64,000 bases of DNA. Source: Oscillospiraceae bacterium. GTDB taxonomy: Bacteria > Bacillota > Clostridia > Oscillospirales > Oscillospiraceae. The DNA is taken from positions 1-64,000 of the forward strand of contig JAETSB010000007.1 of NCBI GenBank assembly GCA_021769865.1, read 5' to 3'. Positions 31,535 to 39,366 of this stretch are shown one piece after another. The number at the start of each line of letters is the position of its first letter. The stretch's first letter is position 1. The position numbers were made by a program, and so were the translations under genes. The notes beneath the pieces were generated by a model. It saw only the letters and a program-made list of their open reading frames with translations, had not been told where the DNA came from and did no database searches.

Positions 31535-32527
31535 ATGTTTACGTGCAAAAAAATCCTGGCTATCCTTCTGGCGGCGGTGTCTGTCCTCAGCCTGACCGCT
31601 TGCGGCGGCGGCAGCGGCAGCGGCAGCGACAGCAGTTCCGGCGGCGGCGAGAGCAAGACCCAGATCGCCTACATCGTCAAGGCCAAGTCCGACGCCTTCT
31701 GGACCAGCATGGAGGACGGCGCCATGGCTTATGCCAAGGAAGTGGGCGTCCAGGTGGACTTCCAGGCCCCCGAGAAGGAGACCGATGTGGAAAAACAGGT
31801 TCAGTTCATGGAAAACGCCGTCATCAAGGGTTACGATGCTATTATTCTCTCTGCGGCGGACTCCAATGCGCTGGCCCCCGCCATCAAAAAGGCCAATGAC
31901 GCGAACATCCCCGTAATCCTGGTCAACGACACCATGGACCAGGGGGCGCTGGATGCCGCCGGGGCCCATGTTGAGACCTATGTCGGCATCGACCAGTATG
32001 AGGCCGCTTCCCTGGCGGGCGCTTACGCGGCTGCCAATATCTCCGACGGCCAGATCTGCTACCTTGAGGGCGTTCCCGGCGTGAAGGCCCTGGACGACCG
32101 GCTCAGCGGCTTCCAGGACCAGTGCCCGAATTTCACCACCGTGGCCTCCCAGACTGCCCGCTGCGACCGCAACGAGGGCTTTAACGTCATGCAGAACGTC
32201 CTCTCCTCCAATCCCAATGTAAATGTGGTCTGGGCTGTCAACGCCGAGATGGGACAGGGCGCCATCCAGGCCATTGAACAGGGCGGCTTCTCCGGGAAGG
32301 TGCAGGTCTTCGACTTCGACGCCGCCCCCGACGACATCAAGGCCATCAAGGACGGCACCCTCACGGGTTCCGTGGCCCAGTACCCCGACCTCCAGGCGAA
32401 AGCCGCCATTCAGGCCTGCCTGGATGTGCTGGACGGCAAGAGCCTGGATGCCCACACAAAGACGAAGGCCGCGCTGGTCACCGCTGACAACGTGGAGGAT
32501 TACGAGGCGGGCAAGGAAATTGGCTGA
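31535..32527 (+). CDS. Sugar/cyclitol-binding lipoprotein (RbsB type)
   Basis: A 330-residue type I periplasmic-binding-like protein. The signal peptide ends in lipobox LTAC (Cys23), followed by a Gly/Ser linker, so it is anchored outside the membrane. The mature domain (QIAYIVKAKSDAFWTSMEDG to the C-terminus) is of RbsB type and captures ligand for the permease. The 82-base gap to the permease carries a GAGGAG site and no terminator. Confidence 0.92.
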   Translation: MFTCKKILAILLAAVSVLSLTACGGGSGSGSDSSSGGGESKTQIAYIVKAKSDAFWTSMEDGAMAYAKEVGVQVDFQAPEKETDVEKQVQFMENAVIKGYDAIILSAADSNALAPAIKKANDANIPVILVNDTMDQGALDAAGAHVETYVGIDQYEAASLAGAYAAANISDGQICYLEGVPGVKALDDRLSGFQDQCPNFTTVASQTARCDRNEGFNVMQNVLSSNPNVNVVWAVNAEMGQGAIQAIEQGGFSGKVQVFDFDAAPDDIKAIKDGTLTGSVAQYPDLQAKAAIQACLDVLDGKSLDAHTKTKAALVTADNVEDYEAGKEIG

Positions 32528-32552
32528 ACGGCCATAACATAAGGAGAGATTT

Positions 32553-33338
32553 ATGAAATTTGCGAAATCTGCCTGCATTGAGCCCATGTACGGCGAGCTC
32601 CCCTTCCTGGAGCGTTTCCAGGCGGCCAAGGACGACGGCTTCGAGTTCGTGGAGTTCTGGAGCTGGACGGACAAGGATCTGGACGCGGTGAAGGCCGCGG
32701 CGGAGAAGGCCGGAATCGGCATCTCCGGCTTCAACGGCGACGCAGATTATTCCCTGATCGACCCCACCCATAAGGACAAATACCTGGATTTTCTCAAGCG
32801 GTCCGTGGAGGCCGCCCGGAAAATCGGCGCGAAGAGCGTCACCATTCACTCCAACGCCCTGGGCGACGGCGGCATAGTGGTCAACCACTATACGGAGCTC
32901 TCTGACACGGTGAAGCTGTGCTCCATGTACGGTGCCCTGCTGGAGTGCGCCAAAATTGCGGAGGGAAGCGGCATCACCATGAACCTGGAGCCTCTGAACA
33001 TCACCACCGACCATGTGGGCAACTACCTGTCCACCACCCGCATGGCGGCGGAGATGACCCGGCTGATTGGTTCCCCTATGCTGAAGGTGCTCTATGATGT
33101 GTACCACATGCAGCTCAACGAGGGTTCCCTCTGCGACAACATCCGGGCCTATGGGGACCAGTTCGGCCACATCCACGTGGCCGACGCTCCAGGCCGGCAT
33201 GAGCCGGGCACGGGAGAGATCAACTACGCCCGCGTCTTCCAGGCTCTGGAGGACTGCGGCTACACGGGCCGCGTGGGCTATGAGCTCTTTCCCAAGACCT
33301 CTACGGCGGAAGCCGTCAAAACCATCATGTCCTATTAG
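32553..33338 (+). CDS. Hydroxypyruvate isomerase-like TIM-barrel protein
   Basis: A 261-residue xylose-isomerase-like barrel related to hydroxypyruvate isomerase (Hyi) and IolI/IolH-type epimerases. Motifs include the N-terminal CIEPMYGELPFLERF, metal ligands in NLEPLN (~144-149) and YDVYHMQ (~179-185), the HIHVADAPGRHEPGTGEINY segment, and a C-terminal VGYELFPK. All expected Glu/Asp/His ligands are present. AAGGAGA lies before the ATG. It sits 25 bases after the binding-protein gene. In an inositol cluster it probably isomerises a keto-inositol or its ring-opened product. The 8924-9138 fragment is its decayed paralogue. Confidence 0.82.
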   Translation: MKFAKSACIEPMYGELPFLERFQAAKDDGFEFVEFWSWTDKDLDAVKAAAEKAGIGISGFNGDADYSLIDPTHKDKYLDFLKRSVEAARKIGAKSVTIHSNALGDGGIVVNHYTELSDTVKLCSMYGALLECAKIAEGSGITMNLEPLNITTDHVGNYLSTTRMAAEMTRLIGSPMLKVLYDVYHMQLNEGSLCDNIRAYGDQFGHIHVADAPGRHEPGTGEINYARVFQALEDCGYTGRVGYELFPKTSTAEAVKTIMSY

Positions 33339-33434
33339 AGTAATCCCCTAAAAGCCGGGAAGAGCTCAGCGGGCCGGGCATCACATGGCTGTGTTGCCGC
33401 CTTTGAAGGGTACCAGCCTCAGCCCAGAGGAACC

Positions 33435-33465
33435 GGCCGGCTTCACGGGTAATGTGAAGCCGGCC
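33435..33465 (+). terminator. Hairpin between isomerase and second dehydrogenase
   Basis: GGCCGGCTTCAC / GTGAAGCCGGCC around seven bases, in a 220-base gap. No strong T-run follows, so partial read-through to the dehydrogenase is likely. Confidence 0.55.
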
Positions 33466-33558
33466 TGCGTTCTCCGCCCCGCAATCCTCAGCTTCTTTTT
33501 TCGCATGATATCTGGGAATTGCTTCAAAAACACTTTGCCAATTAGAGGAGTTTTCAAT

Positions 33559-34572
33559 ATGCTGAAAGTAGGTATTATCGGAATCGGCGCCATGGGCACC
33601 GCGCACTTCCTCCGTCTGATGAACAAAATCAACAACGCCACGGTGGCCGCCGTCTCCGATATCAATGAGGAGCGGGCCCGGAACGCCATCGCCCCCTACC
33701 CCGGCGTGCGCTTCATTGCCGACCCTATTGCCCTGATCAACGACCCCGAAGTGGAGGCCGTGGTCATCGTCAGCGCCGACAGCACCCACGAGGAGTTCTG
33801 CTTGGAGGCCCTACGGCTGAAGAAGTTCATCTTCTGTGAAAAGCCCTTGTCCTCCTCCGCGGCAGGGGCCCGCAAGGTGGTGGACGCGGAGTTGGCGGGG
33901 GGAAAGCGTCTGATCCAACTGGGCTTCAACCGCCGCTTCGACCCCGCTTACGGGGAGCTGAAGGAGCTGGTGTCCTCCGGCAAGCTGGGCATGCCCCTGA
34001 TGGCCCACTGCGCCCACCGCAACGCCACCTATCCCGAGGCCTTTGACGACGTGGTAGCCGTCACCGGTACCGCCATCCACGAAATCGACATCATGAGCTG
34101 GCTGGTGGGGGATTATTTCACCAAGGCCCAGGTCATTTTCCCCAAGACTTCCCGCCACGCCAAGAATCCCAACCTGCATGACCCGCAGATCGTCCTGCTG
34201 ACGACTTCCTCCGGCATGGTTGTCAATTGCGAAATCTGGGTGAACTGCCAGTACGCCTATGACATCCGCTGCGAGGTCCTCTGCGAAGACGGAACCGCCA
34301 CTCTGCCCCGCCATGCCCGCGTGGAAGTCTGCAACGCCAACAACAGGTCCTGCGGCATGACCTCCGATGGTTTGAATTTCTTCGCCGAGTCATACGACAG
34401 GGAATTTCAGGCCTGGGTAGACGCCTGCAGCGCGGATACCTACTGCGCCGCGGCGGCCTCCGCCTGGGACGGATACTGCGCAGCCGTTACGACGGACTCC
34501 TGCCTAAAATCCCAAAAGAGCGGCGGAATTGAGTCCGTGCCGCTGACGAACCGCCCGGACTTCTACTGCTGA
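33559..34572 (+). CDS. Gfo/Idh/MocA dehydrogenase, second inositol dehydrogenase-like
   Basis: NAD(P)-dependent oxidoreductase of 337 residues. Rossmann motif GIIGIGAMGTAHFL (5-18), catalytic EKP (CEKPLSSS) and GFNRRFDPAY are all present. The HEIDIMSWL segment supplies the active-site Asp/His pair. It is closest to IolG/scyllo-inositol dehydrogenase-type proteins. ATG 33559 has AGAGGAG 8 bases upstream; the open frame extends further back without a Shine-Dalgarno. Last intact gene of the cluster. It may act on a different inositol isomer from the 9168 enzyme. Confidence 0.82.
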   Translation: MLKVGIIGIGAMGTAHFLRLMNKINNATVAAVSDINEERARNAIAPYPGVRFIADPIALINDPEVEAVVIVSADSTHEEFCLEALRLKKFIFCEKPLSSSAAGARKVVDAELAGGKRLIQLGFNRRFDPAYGELKELVSSGKLGMPLMAHCAHRNATYPEAFDDVVAVTGTAIHEIDIMSWLVGDYFTKAQVIFPKTSRHAKNPNLHDPQIVLLTTSSGMVVNCEIWVNCQYAYDIRCEVLCEDGTATLPRHARVEVCNANNRSCGMTSDGLNFFAESYDREFQAWVDACSADTYCAAAASAWDGYCAAVTTDSCLKSQKSGGIESVPLTNRPDFYC

Positions 34573-34592
34573 GGTAGAACTGAGGCAGCCGG

Positions 34593-34814
34593 GTGGACGC
34601 CGCCATCCACCAGCACACCGCCATGGGCGAAGGAGCAGTGGACTTCAACGATCGCTTTGAGACCCTGCGGGAGATGGACTTTGCGGGCAAGCGGCTGAAA
34701 CCCGGCGCGCTCAAGGCCGGCGGCGGCATTATTTGCGTCAGGTTTTCCGGCTCCCTGGAGAAGATGGACAAACAAGCCCCGGATCGCATTAAGTGTGAGT
34801 TCCTGAAAAAGTAA
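34593..34814 (+). pseudogene. Possible fragment of a sugar isomerase/epimerase
   Basis: Open frame with no ribosome-binding site. The segment HTAMGEGAVDFNDRFETLREMDFAG recalls the C-terminal part of xylose-isomerase-like epimerases (GxGxVDF...L...G), where upstream barrel strands would be expected. It follows the dehydrogenase directly. It could be the tail of a deleted cluster gene; I am not sure of the family. No other gene is seen in 34573-35152. Confidence 0.35.
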
Positions 34815-34849
34815 AGCAGGGAACTGTTTTACATACTTCTTTTCTCTGC

Positions 34850-34884
34850 GAAACGCCCAACCAGGATTCCTGGTTGGGCGTTTC
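34850..34884. terminator. Long hairpin closing the inositol-type cluster
   Basis: Perfect 17-base arms (GAAACGCCCAACCAGGA and its complement) around a single T. It has A and T residues at the stem base but no separate T-run. Confidence 0.7.
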
Positions 34885-35077
34885 GTGAATGGTAGTATTA
34901 CAAGGCTCTCAGCCAAACAAATGTAGGAAAGATAGCGCTGAAATATCTGCGCAAAGCTGGTATCGTTCAGAATCTTATTAGCAATCAGTGTAACGTTGGT
35001 CGGCCCGAATGTTCCATAGGAAATCTTGTAGAAATTCGCGCTGTACTTGGCGGACACTCCCCTTTCGAGGCGCCGCC

Positions 35078-35107
35078 TTGACAAAGACAGCAGCCCTTTG
35101 CTATACT
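35078..35107 (+). promoter_or_regulatory. Promoter of the phosphodiester glycosidase gene
   Basis: TTGACA (35078-35083), 18-base spacer, TATACT (35102-35107). The preceding 34885-35077 is AT-richer than its surroundings and holds no gene I can support. Confidence 0.8.
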
Positions 35108-35152
35108 AGATCGATCAAAAAAACCGTGATTCCCCTGGTGGAGGCCCTGTTC

Positions 35153-36328
35153 ATGAACGAGGAAAACCGTTTTCCCCGCAAGCGCGGCCGCTGGATCGCC
35201 GCCGCTGCCGCCGCCCTGCTGGCGGCGCTGTATTTGCTGTTCGCCTTCTCCGGCATTCCCTTCATTGCCAAGTGGCGGACGCTGTACATCGAAACCGCCA
35301 TGGGCACCATGACCCATCAGTGGCTGGCCACGGCGTTTCTGCCGGACTTCGTCATTCAGGAGGCCATGAAGGACGTGGAGGCCCGCTTTCAGGACAATCT
35401 CATCGAGGCCAGCGACATCGCCCAGGGGGAGGAGGTCCCCCCTCCCCCTGCGGAGCCCGCCCAAACTCCAGAGGAGCGGGCCGTGGCGAACTTTGCCTCC
35501 CTGTTCCCGGAGGTAGACCTGGACACTCTGCCGGAGTCCGTCACCTGGGAGGACCTGCCCACCCTGGAAATGGAGAAGCTGGAGGGCGTGTACACCACCG
35601 CCGGAGACAGGGTGTGGGCCATCGACGTGCCCAATAAAATCCTCATCCTCACCGTCTCCGGGGAGGGGTATCAGGGCAAGCTGGCCATCGCCAAGGACAG
35701 CTCTCAGGTTGTCCTGGCGAAAAACACCCTCTCCGGCCGGGGACAGACGGTGACGGAGCTCTGCGAGGCCTACGGCGCGGTGCTGGGGGTCAATGCCAGC
35801 GGCTTTTACGACCCGGAGGGCAAGGGCCGGGGCAACGTGCCCATGGGCTTCGTCCTCTCCGGCGGGGAGTACTCCGGCCAGGCTCTCAAGGGCCGTTACC
35901 AGACCGCCGGGTTCGACTACGACGACAACTTCCGGGCGGGCCGGGGGCTGGACCTGGACGGGATGCGGGACGCCGTGCAGTTTTACCCTATTATCGTGCT
36001 GAACGGGGAGAAGAACATCGACGGTTCCTTCGGCATGGGCATCCAGCCCCGGACGGTCATCGGCCAGACGGCGGACAAAGCCACGCTCCTGCTGGTCATC
36101 GACGGCCGCCGGGTGGGCCACAGCCTGGGAACCACCGTGTCCGAGTGCGCGGACATCCTCCTGCGCTATGGCTGCTGGACCGCCATGAACATGGACGGCG
36201 GGTCCAGCTCCTCCATGACCTACAACGGGCGCAGCATCACGAAAAACAGCAGCGCCATGCCCCAGGGCCGCTACCTGCCCGACGCCTGGGTGGTGAAGGG
36301 CATCCCCTTTATAGATGTCTTAGATTGA
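35153..36328 (+). CDS. Membrane-anchored phosphodiester glycosidase-family protein
   Basis: A 391-residue protein with a basic N-terminus, one membrane helix (~14-35), a variable proline-rich linker (~95-110) and a C-terminal NAGPA domain. NAGPA enzymes remove a sugar from a phosphodiester, as in mannose-6-phosphate uncovering enzyme and bacterial cell-surface glycopolymer enzymes. Motifs: GVNASGFYDPEG (~212-223), PRTVIGQT and the conserved NMDGGSSSSM (~345-354). Likely works on the outer face of the membrane. ATG 35153 has GGAGG 8 bases upstream. It overlaps the converging radical SAM gene by 20 bases. Confidence 0.82.
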   Translation: MNEENRFPRKRGRWIAAAAAALLAALYLLFAFSGIPFIAKWRTLYIETAMGTMTHQWLATAFLPDFVIQEAMKDVEARFQDNLIEASDIAQGEEVPPPPAEPAQTPEERAVANFASLFPEVDLDTLPESVTWEDLPTLEMEKLEGVYTTAGDRVWAIDVPNKILILTVSGEGYQGKLAIAKDSSQVVLAKNTLSGRGQTVTELCEAYGAVLGVNASGFYDPEGKGRGNVPMGFVLSGGEYSGQALKGRYQTAGFDYDDNFRAGRGLDLDGMRDAVQFYPIIVLNGEKNIDGSFGMGIQPRTVIGQTADKATLLLVIDGRRVGHSLGTTVSECADILLRYGCWTAMNMDGGSSSSMTYNGRSITKNSSAMPQGRYLPDAWVVKGIPFIDVLD

Positions 36329-37244
36329 CCCGGTAGGCCCGCAGGGCCTCCTCGTCCGCCCCGGCGATGAGGTTTTCCAGATATCCCGCCAGCCGTTCCC
36401 GGTCCTCCGGCAGGTTCCCCCGGACGCGGACCAGGTTGGAGGCCCCGTCTGTCTCGAAGCGGGTGGGGATGTTCAGGCTCTCGATGAGGACCTTTAGTTC
36501 CCCCAGCTTTTCCAACTCGCTCTCCTCCCGCCAGTTCCCCGCCTGAATCTCCTGGTACAGCTTGGAGCTTGGGAAGACGGTCAGCATGGAGGAGCCGATT
36601 CGCTTGGGTTGGGTCTGATTGAAGACCTCCGCCGTCCGCAGGGCCCCTTCGGCCCCCCGGCCCGCGCCGGAGATACCCGCCAGGTAGAAGAAGGTGTAGG
36701 AGATTCCCGCCCCGTCCAGGCGGCCCGCCTGCTCCACGATGTCCCGGGCCTTATAGCCCTTGTTCATAAAAGCCAGAGCCTCGTCGTCCCCGGTCTCCAC
36801 GCCGACGGTGAGTCCGTCGTAGCCCAGGGACCGGAGGCGGCGCAAATCCTCATCGCTTTTCAGCCCCACGTCCGTCACCCGGGCAAAGCAGCCAATGGTC
36901 TCCACGGTGGGAAGATACCGCCGGATGAGCTTCGCGATGTCCTCCAGCCGTTTGGCCTGGAGGACGAAAGGATTCGCCCCCACCAGGAACACCCGCCGGG
37001 GTCCCTCCGGCCTGGGGAGGCCCTGGAGCCGGGCGGAGAGCAGGACCATGGGGTCCGTGCCCCAGAGCTGGGCCTCTCCCAGGTCCGCTTCGATCTCCTC
37101 CAGGGGGGACATGCGGAAGCGGAAGGGCAGGTCCTCATACAGCGTGCAGAATTTGCAGGCGTGGTGGGTGCAGCCCGCCGTGGCCTGGAGCAGCAGCGCG
37201 TCCGCCTCGTAGGGCGGCCGCCAGATGGTTCCGTGAAAGTGCAT
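36309..37244 (-). CDS. Radical SAM protein
   Basis: A 311-residue Fe-S protein that cleaves S-adenosylmethionine to start radical chemistry. The cluster-binding cysteines are Cys25, Cys30 and Cys33 (GCTHHACKFC, CX4CX2C). This spacing differs from the commonest CX3CX2C but, as I recall, is usual in one clostridial radical SAM group. A VGVETGDDEALAFMNKG segment (~166-182) forms the next barrel strand. The start ATG 37244 has GAGGAGA upstream. It is divergent from an HxlR regulator, which may control it. Substrate unknown. Confidence 0.82.
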   Translation of the reverse strand: MHFHGTIWRPPYEADALLLQATAGCTHHACKFCTLYEDLPFRFRMSPLEEIEADLGEAQLWGTDPMVLLSARLQGLPRPEGPRRVFLVGANPFVLQAKRLEDIAKLIRRYLPTVETIGCFARVTDVGLKSDEDLRRLRSLGYDGLTVGVETGDDEALAFMNKGYKARDIVEQAGRLDGAGISYTFFYLAGISGAGRGAEGALRTAEVFNQTQPKRIGSSMLTVFPSSKLYQEIQAGNWREESELEKLGELKVLIESLNIPTRFETDGASNLVRVRGNLPEDRERLAGYLENLIAGADEEALRAYRVNLRHL

Positions 37245-37328
37245 GAACGCGTCTCCTCTCAAATTGGATTCTGCCGCTATGGTACTCCGAACTTTAGAGC
37301 GCCGCAAGTACGCAATTTTTTTGGTGCC

Positions 37329-37349
37329 GGTACCCTTTTTTGTACCAAT
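37329..37349. promoter_or_regulatory. Candidate HxlR operator
   Basis: GGTAC-CCTTTTTT-GTACC inverted repeat between the divergent radical SAM and hxlR-type genes, overlapping the likely regulator promoter. GTAC-containing dyads are typical for HxlR/YodB-type proteins. Confidence 0.45.
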
Positions 37350-37358
37350 GGAGGGAGT

Positions 37359-37736
37359 ATGGACGGAAACAAGTTTCAGACCCCGGACATGATGTCCCGC
37401 TGCGTCCCCATGGCCAGCCTTCAGGCTGTCCTGGGGGGCAAGTGGAAGATCCTGATTCTCTGGTATGTGGCCTTCTACAAGGTCCAGCGCTTCGGCCAGC
37501 TGCTGCGCCGCCTGGACGGGATCACCCAGTCCTCCCTGACCAAGCAGCTCCGGGAGCTGGAGCGGGACGGGTTTCTGCACCGGGAAGTCTACGGGGAGGT
37601 TCCGCCCCGGGTGGAGTACTCCCTGACGGAGCTGGGGCGGAGCTTCCAGCCCATTCTGGACCAGATGCTCCAATGGAGCGCGGAGCGCCTCTGCCCGCCG
37701 GGTTACGTTTCCCCTTATCAGGGGCCGGACCAATGA
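37359..37736 (+). CDS. HxlR-family transcriptional regulator
   Basis: A 125-residue winged helix regulator with the HxlR pattern: VLGGKWKILILWYV (~25-38), RFGQLLRRLDGITQSSLTKQLRELERDGFLHREVY (~44-78), then PPRVEYSLTELG. The single N-terminal Cys (MSRCVPMAS, Cys15) is where many HxlR proteins sense oxidants or electrophiles. GGAGGGAG lies before ATG 37359. Divergent from the radical SAM gene, its probable target. Confidence 0.88.
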   Translation: MDGNKFQTPDMMSRCVPMASLQAVLGGKWKILILWYVAFYKVQRFGQLLRRLDGITQSSLTKQLRELERDGFLHREVYGEVPPRVEYSLTELGRSFQPILDQMLQWSAERLCPPGYVSPYQGPDQ

Positions 37737-37775
37737 AAAAGCGGCCCGCTGTCTTTTGACAGCGAGCCGCTTTTC
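37737..37775. terminator. Bidirectional terminator, hxlR and symporter
   Basis: AAAAGCGGC...GCTGTC, loop TTTT, GACAGC...GCCGCTTTT, with two mismatched bases in the stem. T-runs are present in both directions, between converging genes. Confidence 0.85.
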
Positions 37776-37807
37776 TTGCCAAATTCAGGAAGCTGTTTGC
37801 AATCGGC

Positions 37808-39208
37808 TTAGCCGATGCCGCCCAGCATGGCGCCGGCCACCAGGGCGATGAAGCACATGACGATGAACAGGTAGCCCAGATACTCGAACCACTTGCCCAC
37901 GGGCTTCTTGGCGCCGTGATTGATCTCCTCCAGGGCCTCCTTCCGGGGCAGGACCAGGAAGAACATGATGGCGGCGAGCCCAGCGCCCAGGGGGCAGATG
38001 TAGATGGAGACAATGTCCATCCACTGAGAGGTGTAGGGCTGAATCAGCAGGGCCACAATCACGCCGACGATGCCGATGACGGCCACGGCGGGGCCTCTCT
38101 TGAGCTTGAACTGCTCCTGCATGGTGGCCACGGGAGCCTCATACAGGTTGACGATGGAGCTCAGGCCCGCGAACAGGACGGCCACGTAGAAGATGATGCC
38201 GATGATCCGTCCGCCGGGCATGCCGTTGAGGATGTTGACCAGGTACACGAACATCAGGCCGGGGCCGGGGTTGATGTCGCCCATGGCGAAGCCGGACGCG
38301 CCGATGGCGGGGATGATCACGAAGGCGGCCAGCAGGGCGGCGATGGTGTCGAACAGGGCCACGCGCCGGGCGGAGGAGGGAATGTCCTCGTTCTTGGGCA
38401 GGTAAGAGCCGTAGATCACGGAGCCGTTGCCCGCCACGGACAGGGAGAAGAAGGCCTGACCGAAGGCATAGATCCACACCTGGGGATTCACCAGGCCCGC
38501 GGGGTCCAGGGTGAACAGGAACTTGTAGCCCTCGGAAGCGCCGGGCTGGAAGCCGACGTACACGGCCAGAATGACAAACAGGCCGAACAGCACGGGCATC
38601 ATGATCTTGTTGGCGGCTTCGATGCCGTTGGCCACGCCCATGGCCATGATGACCAGCGCCACAGCCAGGCCGATGACCAGCCACACGCCGTTGCCGATTC
38701 CGAAGATGCCGTTGCTGAACATCATGCCGATGGCCTCGCCGAAGCTCTCCGCTCCGGGAGCGGCGGCGTCAAAGGCGGGCCCGATCTGGGACATGTCCTG
38801 TCCCATGGCGTACAGGCTGCCGGAGATGGACATGAAGGTGTACTTGAAGATCCAGCTCATGACCACGGTGTAGCCGATGGCCAGCATCATGGAGCCGATG
38901 ATGGGGACCAGGCCGATGATCTGGCCCAGCTTTTTGTTGCCGTTCTTGGCCTCGGTGCAGTGGCCGAAGGCGTCGATGGGTCCCGCCTGGGCCCGGCGGC
39001 CCAGGGCGAACTCCTCCATCACGCCGGAGTTGCCCACCAGCAGGACGATGACGAAGTACGGCAGCAGGAAGGTCAGGCCGCCCCAGCGGGCCACCATGAT
39101 GGGGAAGCGCCAGATGTTGCCCATGCCGACGGCGGAGCCGATGCAGGCCAGAATAAAGCCCCACTGGCTCTTAAACCCGTCGCGGGTTTGCAAGGTCTCA
39201 TTGCTCAT
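37808..39208 (-). CDS. Sodium-dependent amino acid symporter (NSS family)
   Basis: A 466-residue neurotransmitter:sodium symporter with about 11-12 membrane helices. The Na+/substrate motif GSAVGMGNIWRFP (25-37) in helix 1 and the FFSLSVAGNGSVIYGSYL segment in helix 6 are typical. Bacterial NSS proteins import tryptophan, tyrosine or other amino acids with Na+. It lies just downstream of a tryptophanase-family lyase in the same direction (158-base gap with a hairpin), so it probably supplies that enzyme's substrate. Confidence 0.93.
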   Translation of the reverse strand: MSNETLQTRDGFKSQWGFILACIGSAVGMGNIWRFPIMVARWGGLTFLLPYFVIVLLVGNSGVMEEFALGRRAQAGPIDAFGHCTEAKNGNKKLGQIIGLVPIIGSMMLAIGYTVVMSWIFKYTFMSISGSLYAMGQDMSQIGPAFDAAAPGAESFGEAIGMMFSNGIFGIGNGVWLVIGLAVALVIMAMGVANGIEAANKIMMPVLFGLFVILAVYVGFQPGASEGYKFLFTLDPAGLVNPQVWIYAFGQAFFSLSVAGNGSVIYGSYLPKNEDIPSSARRVALFDTIAALLAAFVIIPAIGASGFAMGDINPGPGLMFVYLVNILNGMPGGRIIGIIFYVAVLFAGLSSIVNLYEAPVATMQEQFKLKRGPAVAVIGIVGVIVALLIQPYTSQWMDIVSIYICPLGAGLAAIMFFLVLPRKEALEEINHGAKKPVGKWFEYLGYLFIVMCFIALVAGAMLGGIG

Positions 39209-39264
39209 GTAAAAATTTCCTCCTCTTTCTCAACAGTTTCCACACACTCGCCGGAAAAAACACG

Positions 39265-39306
39265 GACGGCGCCCGCTGGAACACTTTAGTTTTCGCGGGC
39301 GCCGTC
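39265..39306 (-). terminator. Hairpin between lyase and symporter
   Basis: GACGGCGCCCGC / GCGGGCGCCGTC with an 18-base loop. No clear T-run, so a partial terminator or mRNA stabiliser. Confidence 0.55.
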
Positions 39307-39366
39307 GATCGGCTTAACAGAACCTGCGCACTCTCCGCGCGGCGCAGCTACGCTGAATTATCTCTC

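Noticed and set aside
36309-37244. Non-canonical CX4CX2C radical SAM cysteine spacing as a novelty
   Set aside because: The GC(T/S)H-x-x-C-x-FC pattern is, to my knowledge, normal in one clostridial radical SAM group, so it is noted only in the gene entry.
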